DNA of 64,000 nt, taken from the NCBI GenBank assembly GCA_023091665.1, contig JALJCQ010000030.1, positions 64,501 through 128,500 of the forward strand, in the 5' to 3' direction. This stretch comes from Pythium myriotylum (Eukaryota > Oomycota > Peronosporomycetes > Pythiales > Pythiaceae). The notes beneath the pieces are model-generated. The model was not told the DNA's origin and did not search any database. It saw only the letters and a list, made by a program, of their open reading frames with translations. This document shows positions 22,279 to 31,950 of the stretch, piece after piece (position 1 is the first letter of the stretch; every line of letters starts with the position of its first letter). The translations under genes were made by a program, and so were the position numbers.

Positions 22279-24856
22279 TTATTGGATGGTGCCCGTGTTG
22301 ACTGGGGCAGCTCGCGTGGCCGAGTTCGGATTCGATGGTCTCTTGTAGAACGAAGTCGTGTACTGGAGTCCGTCTCCACTCATCGCCGGCGTGCGGCGTA
22401 GCTTGCGCGACAGCAGCGATGTCGTCGAGGACTCGTTGTTGTTCTGCATTTCCAGGAGGGCCTTCGTGAGCTGCTCAACACGGGTCTGTAGCTCCTTCAT
22501 GGCAGCTAGCTGCTCATCTTCCTTGGCCTTCTTCTCAGGTACTTCATAGCGGACGCCGTCCTCAAGCGTCGCAAGTGTCGAGCCCATGGCGTTGTCGTCA
22601 TCTTCCTGGTCAAACGCCGACTTGAGAAACAAAGTCTGCTCGAGTACGTTGAGGTTCGGAACTTCAATGAGCTGCTCAATGAAGTCTGCAGCAGCGCTCG
22701 CTGTCATGGGACGAGCAGAGCCGAATCCAAATGAGATGGCTTTCTTGTGCTTCTCGTCTTCTTGTCGCGCCGAGTCGCCGTTCTCAAGTACTGAGGTCAT
22801 GTCTGGATGAATCGCGGATGGATTCGTCTTGGATATTCGTCGTGCAGTCACCGCATGAGCACCACGAGTGAGCGCACGGTTGACGACTTTCTGCGCATCT
22901 GAAGCGAGGGGGAGCCCTTTAAGCTTTGCCAATACGCCTTGGGTGATGTTTCGCTTGGCTGAGGATCGAGACGTCAACATATTCTTGCTACTGCTGGTGA
23001 CTCCCTTGATCTTGTCGATCGACGGCGCTAGCTTCGACGTCTTCTCGGTGGGAACTTGTGGCGGCGGGGGAGGAGTCAGCAGCTCGAGATACTTGGCGGT
23101 TCGTTCCTTTTTGCGCAGCGACTTCTCCATCCGAATGATCGCCTGCGCGTGGCTCTGCAGTGCCTCGGCCTCGGCGGATTCCCAAACATCCGAATAAGTC
23201 GTCGCCATCATGGCGATGAGAATGTTGAGCAGCACGATTACGACGCTTACGAGGTGCGTGATAAGCAGAAAGTTGCCCATATGCCAGAGCCATCCTTGGA
23301 GCGCCTTGTCTGTGAACACCGAGTAGTCGATCGAGCCGAAGAGCATGAGGAACACGGTAATGAAAGTGTTCGTGAAGTTCTCGTAGCCATTTTGGCCGCG
23401 CAACAACAGATAGAAGGCCCCACTGTAGCCGCAAATGAAGACAGCGTAAAGCATCAAGAAGCGATAGACGTCCTTGACCATGTGCGACATCATAGCGATG
23501 AGCAGCCCGCTCTCCTTCGAGACTTGGAGGAACTGTAGTAGGTTCACCCATAACGAAGCCATGATGAGGGCGAGAACGCTATTTCGCAGATCCTTCATTT
23601 CCGAGCCCTGAAGTTCGATTGGGATACTGGCCAGTGTCGTGACGTAGGTGATGATGTTCAGCACATTCCAAAACGAGAAGAAGTAATTTTGCACCGAGTC
23701 CCCTCGGAACTCGTTCAGTTCGACCGTGATCAACAAGTACACACAACAGGCCCAGGACACGACACGACTGGCGGCAACCCAGTAGTCAAAGGTACTCTCG
23801 AGCATGATCCAATCCGGGTCGGACCAGATCGTCGGCAAAAAGTAGCTCATGAGCAGCAGCACATAGGCCGAAAACTCGCGATAAAACTTGGCGCGCGCAA
23901 AGCTCTTCCACTTGGCCAGCAGCAGATACCTCATCACACGATGCGAAAGGATGTCGCGCGCATTGGGGCTCTTGACGACGAGAGCGAGTAGCGTATCTTC
24001 GACGGCGACATGGGGCTCGCCGTACAGATTCCGAAGCTGAGAGTACCGCACGCCGACCAGTCCTTTCTTCGAGTGGTTGAGCACCGTGGCAAACCGGTCC
24101 AAGTACGCGTCGACAGCACCGGGCGTCTTCTTGAGCAAGTAGGAGAAGAACGCCGAGTCCCAGGTCCCAGACCACGTGTCGGGTTGTCGAAGTAGCCACT
24201 GGGTCATCTCTTCGTTCCCGACCTCGGCAGCTGCGCACAGCGGCGTGAGCCCATCGGCCGCGAGATCTGGCGTCGCGCCGTGGGCCAAGAGTACTTCACA
24301 GATAGGGATCTGTCCTTCCTGCGCGGCCTCGAGCAGCGGCGTCCAGCCCGAGTTGTCCGTGGCGTCAGGTGGGAGCCCTAGCAGCAGTAGACGCTCGACC
24401 AGCTCGTCGCAGTTGGCCCAGCCAGCGATCACGTGGAGCAGCGTCGAGCCGTCGGCCTCGCGGCGCACGAAGATGTTCTCCAGCAGGTCGAGCTCGTTCA
24501 TCGGGTCCATGCTACACAAACCACATGAGTCTCACACGTCGCAGACAATAAGATCCACCAGGAAAGCCCACTCACATGATGCGCGCGACGACCTCGTCGA
24601 AGACAGCGTCGGGCAGGACCTCCCACTTGATCCCCTGGGCTCTTGCTGCTTCGTCTCGTTCTCGTCCATTGTCCTGTTGTTCTTCCTTCTTCTCTCGCTT
24701 CTCCACGGCCGTGACGAACGAATCTTTGTCAAACGCGTCCACGACGTCCTCGTCCTCATGCGCCGCAGCGAGCGGAGGCAGCGCAGCGTCGTCGACGCCC
24801 GACACAGCGCGCGGTGGCGTCGCGGAGCCCACGTCTTCGAAGTCGTCAAACTCCAT
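22279..24856 (-). CDS. ankyrin / TRP-like cation channel
   Basis: Two exons (24856-24576 and 24511-22279) with a clean GT-AG intron give 837 residues. Exon 1 is acidic (MEFDDFEDVG). Residues ~100-200 hold ankyrin repeats (DGSTLLHVIAGWANCDEL, SGWTPLLEAAQEGQIPICEV, DGLTPLCAAAEVGNEE). About six hydrophobic helices follow between ~res 300 and 580, with a pore-like FLMLFGSIDYSVF segment before the last helix and VVIVLLNILIAMMATTYSDV at its end, the usual TRP S6 pattern. The C-terminal cytosolic part is basic, then coiled-coil-like near ~775. A non-selective cation channel of the plasma or an internal membrane is inferred. TRPV/TRPA-type relatives are closest by architecture; selectivity cannot be read from sequence. 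Confidence 0.85.
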
Positions 24857-25422
24857 CGACAGCGGTTATTGACGAACGAGCTCGACCTGATTTGAACGGA
24901 TTCGAAAAGATGAGAGGATTCGAAGGAGCGGACCAATAGGCAATAGATGATATATGATAAGTTACTTTTATTGATACATGCATTTATGAATTGAGCCCAA
25001 AACAACCTTCAGGAACACATACATGATTTGAATGTGTGGGATTATTGTGCTTTGCAGACTTTCTGTCGCTCCGATCTAGGCCTTACTTCGGGCTTGCAGA
25101 TCGAAGATGTGAATATATGTCGGAGCAGTAGATCTGAGCACCAATTTAAATCGGAGGCCAGATCGGATCTGTCAGGCAACTATGTCACTAGATTTATCTA
25201 ACCGATTCGGAGTCAATACTTCACCCAGTTTGATTTGTTGATTCTGTACCCTGGTGCCCGCTTGAAGCGCGAATACCACCGCTGTAACGTACGCACTCTG
25301 GGCCCGAGGACGTCACTCACATAGGTCACGTGGATGCAGTAGACGTGGAGCAGCGCGATCGCCCACCATCTGAATCTGAGAACATAACTCCACAACGCTG
25401 TGCTGGTAGTTATTGAATGGTG

Positions 25423-25455
25423 CTCCGATTGTCGTTTTAACGGCGACAATCGGAG
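25423..25455. other. perfect 12-bp inverted repeat
   Basis: CTCCGATTGTCG and CGACAATCGGAG are separated by nine bases. It lies in a gene-free stretch and may be a remnant end of a small transposon. No flanking target duplication was recognised. Confidence 0.6.
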
Positions 25456-26184
25456 ATGTCTCTGATAGATAGGAGATGATGGAATGGAATGGAATTACGG
25501 ATTACGCGTTGGCCTATGGGAAACGATCTATCAGGGCTAGCCTGCCATAGAGACGCAAACAGTGCCCCCGGGGGGTACTGCGGCTCTCTAGAAATCGCCC
25601 CCCGCAACCTTCGCAGCCGAAAGGCAAGCACGCCACGCGGCGGCGGCGCTGTGGGTATACACACACTTCGCAAGCCAAGGTGCGAGCGAGAGGCGGCGGC
25701 GAGAGAGTCTTGCTCTGCGACTTCGGTTTCCCATCGGAGGGGGGAGAACTTGCTTCCTTGGCGTGTAGCTAGGGTCACGTGTAGTATCTGTTCTGGGGTC
25801 GTGCGCGCTTGTTCTTCGTCCTTCGTCAGCGTCCTTGGTCGCCCGCGCCTTCGTCGTCAGAGCCTGGACATGGTTACGCTTCCTTCTTAACTGAGCGACG
25901 CCCGCGGGAAACCCCGCGGGTGCTCATTCCATGCGCGGCGCGCATGCGGGGGGAGTCACCCTTCACCCGACCAAAAAATAGGAGATGATCTGTGCTGCTG
26001 CAGTCACTGCAATGAGGTTTAAGGGTCCAGATACGAGTACATCTGAGCAGATCCGAGGTGACGCACGCAAAACTGAGTCCAGATCTGATCGATTTTGAAG
26101 GGGTAGGTGATCAGATCGGTCCAAAGTTGATCGAAAACGACAAAAGGGCTGCAAGCCACAATAAGTATTCCATGTTGGTTGATT

Positions 26185-26420
26185 GCAAATGAGGATATCC
26201 CTCTTGAGGAGCTCAAAGTTCACAAAGATGCACGTGGGACGAGCTCGAGATCGACGGCGGTCTGCGCCTCGGACGCGATCGCTCGGCCCTCGCAGATCGT
26301 CACCGACCGCGTCGACTTCGACGGGGCCGCGCGGCTGCTTGCGCCGCTGGTGGGGCGGACGCGCGACTCGCTGCAGACGACGATCGACGAGAACCGCGAG
26401 CTGGCGACTCCGAATGAGAC
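26185..26420 (+). pseudogene. possible host coding remnant truncated by LTR A
   Basis: An open plus-strand frame with coding-like composition (IARPSQIVTDRVDFDGAARL) runs from about 26215 to the first base of the LTR at 26421 and continues nonsensically into it. It looks like the end of a conserved gene fragment that served as insertion target or was joined later. I do not recognise the family. Confidence 0.3.
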
Positions 26421-27406
26421 TGTGGTGAAGTGGCCTGAGGTTTTGAGGTGTATTCAGACTTGATGCACCTCCCTCAACATTCCGTCGACATCAAGGCCAT
26501 CCATCCTTCGGCAACGGCAAGATGGACGGTAGCGAGCCCCGCACGCCGAGTTCGCCACATCTACGACGTCCCCAGATGCGTACGCATGAGACGGACGTGA
26601 CGGTTATGTCCCAGCACCTGAGACGTGGTCCAGAGGCTGGATCGTCGTTGAGGCCCTGAGCGGTCTGATACAGTAGGAACAGATCTGAGGAACCTGAGTA
26701 GTATCAGACTCAGTAGGTGGGTGATTAGCACCTGATTACGTAGCTGGGTGATTACCTGGTGCCAGTGCAGAGACAGGGCAGGTGCGGTATAGGGTAGGCA
26801 GTCACGTAGGCATCTGACTCTCTGGGTCAGGTATTCGGTTGTCGGAAAATAAAACTCTGGAATTTGCTGCCAAGCACTCAAGCCCCTCAAGAAAGGACTC
26901 GAGTCCAGAAGTCACAAGACCCGTCGCCGCAGGAGGCGACGCTAAAACCTCCGGGTGCGTCTCGACAAGGCGCACTTGACGACCGTATTCCGACCGAAGC
27001 GCGTGTGGCTGCTGCTGCCCACGCGTATCGAGAGACCGAAGAGCAGGGGAAGACCAGCACCAGGTGCTGTGACCACCGGACGAGGAGCGTCCCGTCCCCC
27101 CGCGCATCCGGGCCACCAGCCAGCTTCTGGTGACGATCGGCTCTGCGCTTCCCCGTCGCACGCAGCACGTGACCAGCGATCCACGTGCTGTGCCAAGGCG
27201 ACAAACCAGCGGGCTTCACGACCCCGTTGGCCAAGACCCCCCGGACTTCAAGCCTAAGTGCCTGCGGTTCACCCCGTCAGCGACTGTGACAGCGGGGTGT
27301 TAACGTCAGCAGCGACCGACCAGCCCAAAGAGTCTGTGTGGACCCGTGTGCGGCACCTGCTTCGCCCTCGCTGAGCGGCAGGTTTTGCCCCCACGCCTTC
27401 ACCACA
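26421..27406 (+). repeat. LTR, Gypsy family A, 5' copy (986 bp)
   Basis: Near-identical to 46276-47262, which fixes both ends. It begins TGTGGTGAAG and ends CTTCACCACA, an exact 10-bp terminal inversion. It is followed after one base by a primer-binding-like TGGTGCGTATGCCAGG and then a gag ORF. The matching 3' LTR of this copy is missing from its expected place. Confidence 0.9.
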
Positions 27407-27407
27407 G

Positions 27408-27425
27408 TGGTGCGTATGCCAGGAG
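27408..27425 (+). other. putative primer-binding site of Gypsy A
   Basis: TGGTGCGTATGCCAGGAG starts one base after the LTR. The TGG start complements a tRNA CCA end. The tRNA species is not identified. It overlaps the gag ATG at 27416. Confidence 0.55.
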
Positions 27426-28756
27426 CTGGCGGTCACATGGCTAAGTCCAAGAGATCGCACCCGAAGCCGTCTGACAAGGTGACCCCAGACGGTGTCGGCT
27501 CATCCGAGCCAGGGTCACCCACGCGATTGAGAGGAGGGCTCCCTCAAAGTCGCGTGCAAGATGATCAAGATGGCGATCAGAGTGGGCCCTCACAGATTGC
27601 TGTGATCAGGTCGGCCTCGGGTGACAAAGTTGCTCGCAACTTGTCGCCCGAACTGGAAGAAGAAGGGAAGTCGGAGGGAGACGAGCCAGTCACTTTGATG
27701 TTCGACGATCCAGGTGCTACGCTTAGTGCCGGACCTGCCGAGCATGGAAATGCTCCTCAAACTCCGATAACCCGAGCGGTGAACTCCGTCCCGCCGTTGA
27801 TGGATCCTACTGCCCCGTCGACGTCACCCGCTCGGATGCTGGAAGTGCTTTGTCAGAAGCACGACGCCCTGAAGCACCTCGAAGCCAGTCGTTGGGGTCC
27901 GGCAAGCGACGTGCGCGACCCAGGGTTCGCAGCCATGAAGACCTCCCAGCAGGCCCTGAACGCGATCGTTGGTGTCTTCAACACGGCCGGATACTCTGTC
28001 GCCATCCGCGACCAAGCGTCGATCCTGGCGATTGACCTGCCGAAGCTCCTGACTGCCGGTCAAACCGTCTACGACCTGTTCCTGCGTCATCAGATGCAGC
28101 GCAGGGTCGAACGCGCAGTGGCTGCGTCACGAGATGGGCTCCTCAGCGAAGAAGAACTCAAAGGACTCGCTGAGCAGTACATGGGAGTGACGAAGGAAGC
28201 GGTCGTGAAGCTGCGCGAGTCGGTCATCGTCAAGGACGGTATGTTGAAGAACCTCGAGACGTACCTCCAGACCCTCGCTGAGCGTGCAGATGCGGCAGAA
28301 GCTCAAGCAGCTGAAGCCAAGCAAGCCGCAGCTGAGGCGAGGAAGACTGCTGCTATGGCCAACCTCAAGGCGGCTGCCAAGCCTGCGGCTGCACCTCTGG
28401 CACCTGACGCCGTCAAGGAAGAGTCCAAGCCCGAGGTCAAGTCCGAACGGTCAAGCACTGCAAGCGGTTTGCGTGTCGGGACCAGCGACTACCTCGCCGA
28501 CATCTACGAGGACTGCATGCGCGACGGCCAGAGTGTCAGTGCGACGACCCGTCATCGCGACCGCAACTGCTGGAGCCGCCTCACTGCGGAGCTTGCGGTG
28601 CGAAAGGTCATCCGACCGAGCACTGCTTCCAGCGCTGCAAGGGGTGTGCGAAGGTGCACGAACGGGGAGAGTGTGAACTCGCTCGACTCGCTGACCAGAT
28701 GAAGGCGTGGTATGATCCGTCAAGCCACGCCGGACTTCTGCCGCCAGCGGTCGAGA
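27416..28756 (+). pseudogene. Gypsy A gag, frameshifted
   Basis: The ATG at 27416 (MPGAGGHMAKSKRSH) opens a gag-like ORF to 28702. It has a charged N-terminus, a capsid-like helical middle and an Ala/Glu/Lys coiled coil (~res 290-345). The last ~45 codons look out of frame. In the neighbouring frame from ~28580 to 28756 there is a CCHC zinc knuckle (CGACGAKGHPTEHC) and a second Cys/His cluster, ending in a proper stop. A single frameshift near 28550-28580 therefore separates capsid and nucleocapsid parts. Confidence 0.75.
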
Positions 28757-28757
28757 A

Positions 28758-29314
28758 GTGGTTAAACTAAACCGCCCGACAGCCGCGGGGCTGTTACGCG
28801 ACGGGCGTGTTTCCGAAGACACCGTGCATGTGTATGCATACATGAGTAGGTCGACCACACCTGTGGAGTCTATTCGTAATACACGTATTTGCATGGTTCA
28901 ACCACTTCCCAATGAGTTCCATCGGGCGAAGGTCATCCAACGCCTGGTCCTCCATCCGGGAGAGCGGTTCTGGAAGCACCATGTGCAGAAGGAATACCGC
29001 CAGACCATCGTCAACGCTCTGATCGACGACTGCCATGCCAGGGTCTTGCTAGACTCTGGCGCTGAGGTGTCGATACTGGACTCTGACTTTGCGCGTAAGC
29101 TCGGAGTCCCAATAGACACCTCAGAGCAGCTCGATTGTGCTGGCGTGGGAGGTGCCGCCTATCACACGGAAGGACGAGCTCGTATCAAGCTCACCCTCGC
29201 GGGTGAGTTGGTATATGAGTTCTCCCTCTGGGTCGGCCGGCTTGGCAACACCCAGGCGATCCTTGGTATGGACTTCATGGAGCCCGCCGGTGTCCGTCTG
29301 GACCTGGTGGAAGG
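28758..29314 (+). pseudogene. Gypsy A aspartic protease ORF, 5' half of split gene
   Basis: Encodes a retropepsin with the active-site motif VLLDSGAEVSILD and the second conserved motif AILGMDF. The frame then hits the Copia LTR at 29315 and stops by 29342. The interrupted frame resumes after the Copia element at 35226. No ATG lies at the very start; the pol polyprotein was probably made by readthrough or frameshift from gag. Confidence 0.85.
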
Positions 29315-29516
29315 TGTTACAGGTGGCACTATTTGGAGGTAATATAGGAAACCTATTATTGGTTAAAATTAAAAATTAGCCAGATCCTAATCCTACAGGG
29401 TGGCTCCCAACCACAGGTTCGCCGAAGGATGTGGAGGAGTGGCCACCTGGCGTGCGCTCGGCCGTTTCAGGCACGAGTCGCACACGGCCACTCCCGAAAC
29501 TGACGGCCAAACGACA
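29315..29516 (+). repeat. Copia 5' LTR (202 bp)
   Basis: Identical base for base to 35019-35220. TG...CA ends. Short for a Copia LTR. Confidence 0.96.
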
Positions 29517-29558
29517 TTTCAAGTACTCGACCCGACCGTCCACAAGTAACCGACGACG

Positions 29559-30641
29559 ATGGCCTTCTCCGCCTCGTCCGACACCAAGCTTGAGCGGTTC
29601 TCCGGTAACCGCAGCGACTACGCCGTGTGGAAGGACCGGCTCCTCACGCATGTCCGCATGCGCGACGAGGAGTACCAGAGAAGCCAGCTTGAGAAGGGCA
29701 AGCCAGAGGCGAAGGTCGTCATGGGGGACTTCTTTGAGTCCACCCCGACGCGTCCACCAGAGGCGGTGGACGGTGTTGAGGACACTGAAGCGGCGCGCTG
29801 GGAAAGGGCGAACTACAGGAGGGCATTTTCTGGTCTCCAGAACTTGTTCAACCAGTCGCTCCCAAACCAGTTTCTCTCCACGCTGCCGAAGACGGTCTCG
29901 CAGATGGAGCCGTCGGAGGTCTGGCGCATGGTGGAGCGGGCGTATGGGGACAATGACGCCAGCACCATGATTGCGCTAGTCCAGCAGTGGCAAAAGGCGC
30001 TGACGTCTCACTGGAAGAACATTCGGGCACTGTTCTCGCAGCTAAAGACGATTAGAAATGAGGCTAATCGAAAAATAGATGCAGTTCAGTTGAATGGTGA
30101 AATGTTCAGTGAGATTCTTCTGTGTACTGAGGTCCTGAATCAGCTACCTACAGAGGTGTGGGCAAGCTCGATTAAGCCGAAAGCGGACAGCTACAACATT
30201 GAAACGGTTGAAGCTGCTCTAGTCGCGCTTTTCGGTGACAGGTCTCGACAAGACATTGATGCTCGTCGGCGCACTGTCCCAGTCAACATGATGAAACCGC
30301 AGGTGCAGAAGAAACGTAAGGCTCCTGACACTGATGTGGACGGAGGATGTTTCTATTGCTTCCTGAAGGGACACATGAAGAAGGACTGTCCGGATCGTGC
30401 GGCAGATCGGGCCAAAGGGCTCTTCCGTACCAACAAGAATACGGAACCTGGCGAATACAAGGCCAAGATGAAGAAGAAAAGGCCGACAGGCCTGAACGTG
30501 GTGAACAACAAGTTTGCCGGGTTGGCGGCGTCGGTGGCCAACGCACAAGGGGCCAATGGAACGGTTCCGGAAGCTTCCCTACCGGTTCCGATGGGTACAA
30601 GTCAAGAGTCGGCCACGTCACAGGTGACCTCTCCGGCATGA
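29559..30641 (+). CDS. Copia gag
   Basis: 360 codons starting MAFSASSDTKLERFSGNRSD, with the Copia gag N-terminal signature (KLERFSGNRSDYAVWKDR). A CCHC knuckle CFYCFLKGHMKKDC sits near residue 265. It ends in TGA at 30639-30641. The pol frame is open from 30628, offset by +1, so the two frames overlap by 14 bases around GCA TGA C. Confidence 0.9.
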   Translation: MAFSASSDTKLERFSGNRSDYAVWKDRLLTHVRMRDEEYQRSQLEKGKPEAKVVMGDFFESTPTRPPEAVDGVEDTEAARWERANYRRAFSGLQNLFNQSLPNQFLSTLPKTVSQMEPSEVWRMVERAYGDNDASTMIALVQQWQKALTSHWKNIRALFSQLKTIRNEANRKIDAVQLNGEMFSEILLCTEVLNQLPTEVWASSIKPKADSYNIETVEAALVALFGDRSRQDIDARRRTVPVNMMKPQVQKKRKAPDTDVDGGCFYCFLKGHMKKDCPDRAADRAKGLFRTNKNTEPGEYKAKMKKKRPTGLNVVNNKFAGLAASVANAQGANGTVPEASLPVPMGTSQESATSQVTSPA

Positions 30642-31947
30642 CGGGATCCTGTTTGAGGATGGAAGCCCACCTGTTAACTCGGAGATCAGTTACTACGTTG
30701 GCTCAGTCCAGCATAAAACTGTGGGAGGAAACGTCGACGACGTCGAGATGACGGTAAGAAGAAGATACGCTACGTACTTGACTAAGCTGAGGACGTTGAA
30801 ACTGACACGGTCACTATGGATTGTGGATACAGGAGCAGGTCGAGCCATAACTGGTGACAGGAGCTGGTTCGCGGAACTAGAGAGAGCAGAGACAGAGACA
30901 TTTGTCTACGGTAATGGAGGGATATCAACTAGCGGGATGAAAGGGGTAGCTAGGTTGTGTGTCTACAATACAAAAGGAAATTTCCATTACATGCATTTGT
31001 CTGATGTCTATTATGACCCACAGTGTGGGAATAATCTCATTAGTGCCTACCATCTAACCAAGCATGGCTTTCGGTTTCTTCAGTCAAGTTGTGGTGAATT
31101 CCTCTTCTTTCTGAACCGAACAAATGAGTTACTGTTCGCTGCAGTGGCCATAGGACAAGTTTATTACCTACCGTCCGAAAGGTTGCGCCAGAATCTGAAG
31201 ATTCAGGTGGTAAGGTCTGACTTGAGGACACATGTGACAAGGCAGGATAAGATACGCCTCCTCAAGGAATGGCATCTGAGACTAAGCCATGCCGGAAAAG
31301 AGCGGCTACTACAAGTACTATGTGGCCAGACAATGGAAAATGTCCCGCAACTCCCTTATCAAGAGTTAAAGGACATTCCTCTGTTCTGTCGAACCTGTGA
31401 GCTGGCGAACTCCAGGCGCATGTCATATAAGGGCATGACCGGAAGTCGACCAACGGAGCCACTTCACACTTTACATATGGATACAACCGGAAAGATTAGG
31501 GTACAAGGCCTGTATCTATCATCGGGATACCGGTATGCGCTAGGTGTGGTTGATGATACAACCAGCTTCAAATGGTACTTTGTGCTGAAAAGCATGACAA
31601 AAGTCAGAGAAAGGATCCGAGACTTATTGGTGCAACTGGAGGCCCAGTTCCCATACAAAGTTCGGAGAATCAGGACTGATGGAGGTTCAGAATTTGTCAA
31701 TGGAGTTCTGGAAACTATCTGTAAAGAGAGGGGAATGCTCTTTCAAAGGTCAAATGTTGAGTCACCTGAAGAGAATGGGAGTGCAGAACGTGCACACCAA
31801 ACCCTCTTCAGAGAGGTTAGGAGTGAATTACTTGGTGCTCAGATGGGAGCAAGGTGGTGGCCTGAGGCACTTCTTTATGCTGTAGCGGTTGAAAACCGGC
31901 TAACTACCGCCCGTCTGGGTAATAAGAGCCCATTTGAGGCACTGTAG
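30628..31947 (+). CDS. Copia pol part 1: protease and integrase
   Basis: The frame opens after a stop at 30625-30627. Protease motif WIVDTGAGRAITG near 30817. Integrase zinc finger: H-x4-H in WHLRLSHAG with CRTC downstream. Catalytic triad: HMDTTGK, RTDGGSEF and PEENGSAERAHQ. The ORF ends at a single TAG (31945-31947), after which the same frame is open for another 721 codons. Either a nonsense mutation, probably of a Tyr or Trp codon, or a readthrough site (TAG CAG). Confidence 0.9.
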   Translation, partial: PLRHDGILFEDGSPPVNSEISYYVGSVQHKTVGGNVDDVEMTVRRRYATYLTKLRTLKLTRSLWIVDTGAGRAITGDRSWFAELERAETETFVYGNGGISTSGMKGVARLCVYNTKGNFHYMHLSDVYYDPQCGNNLISAYHLTKHGFRFLQSSCGEFLFFLNRTNELLFAAVAIGQVYYLPSERLRQNLKIQVVRSDLRTHVTRQDKIRLLKEWHLRLSHAGKERLLQVLCGQTMENVPQLPYQELKDIPLFCRTCELANSRRMSYKGMTGSRPTEPLHTLHMDTTGKIRVQGLYLSSGYRYALGVVDDTTSFKWYFVLKSMTKVRERIRDLLVQLEAQFPYKVRRIRTDGGSEFVNGVLETICKERGMLFQRSNVESPEENGSAERAHQTLFREVRSELLGAQMGARWWPEALLYAVAVENRLTTARLGNKSPFEAL

Positions 31948-31950
31948 CAG

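Larger units (their letters stand above)
24857..26420. other. intergenic boundary between gene island and repeats
   Basis: No intact gene was found. The first ~100 bp should contain the channel promoter. The rest has mixed composition with a 12-bp perfect hairpin (25423-25455), a CG-rich segment (25560-25960) and a possible coding remnant (26185-26420) cut by the LTR. Confidence 0.5.
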
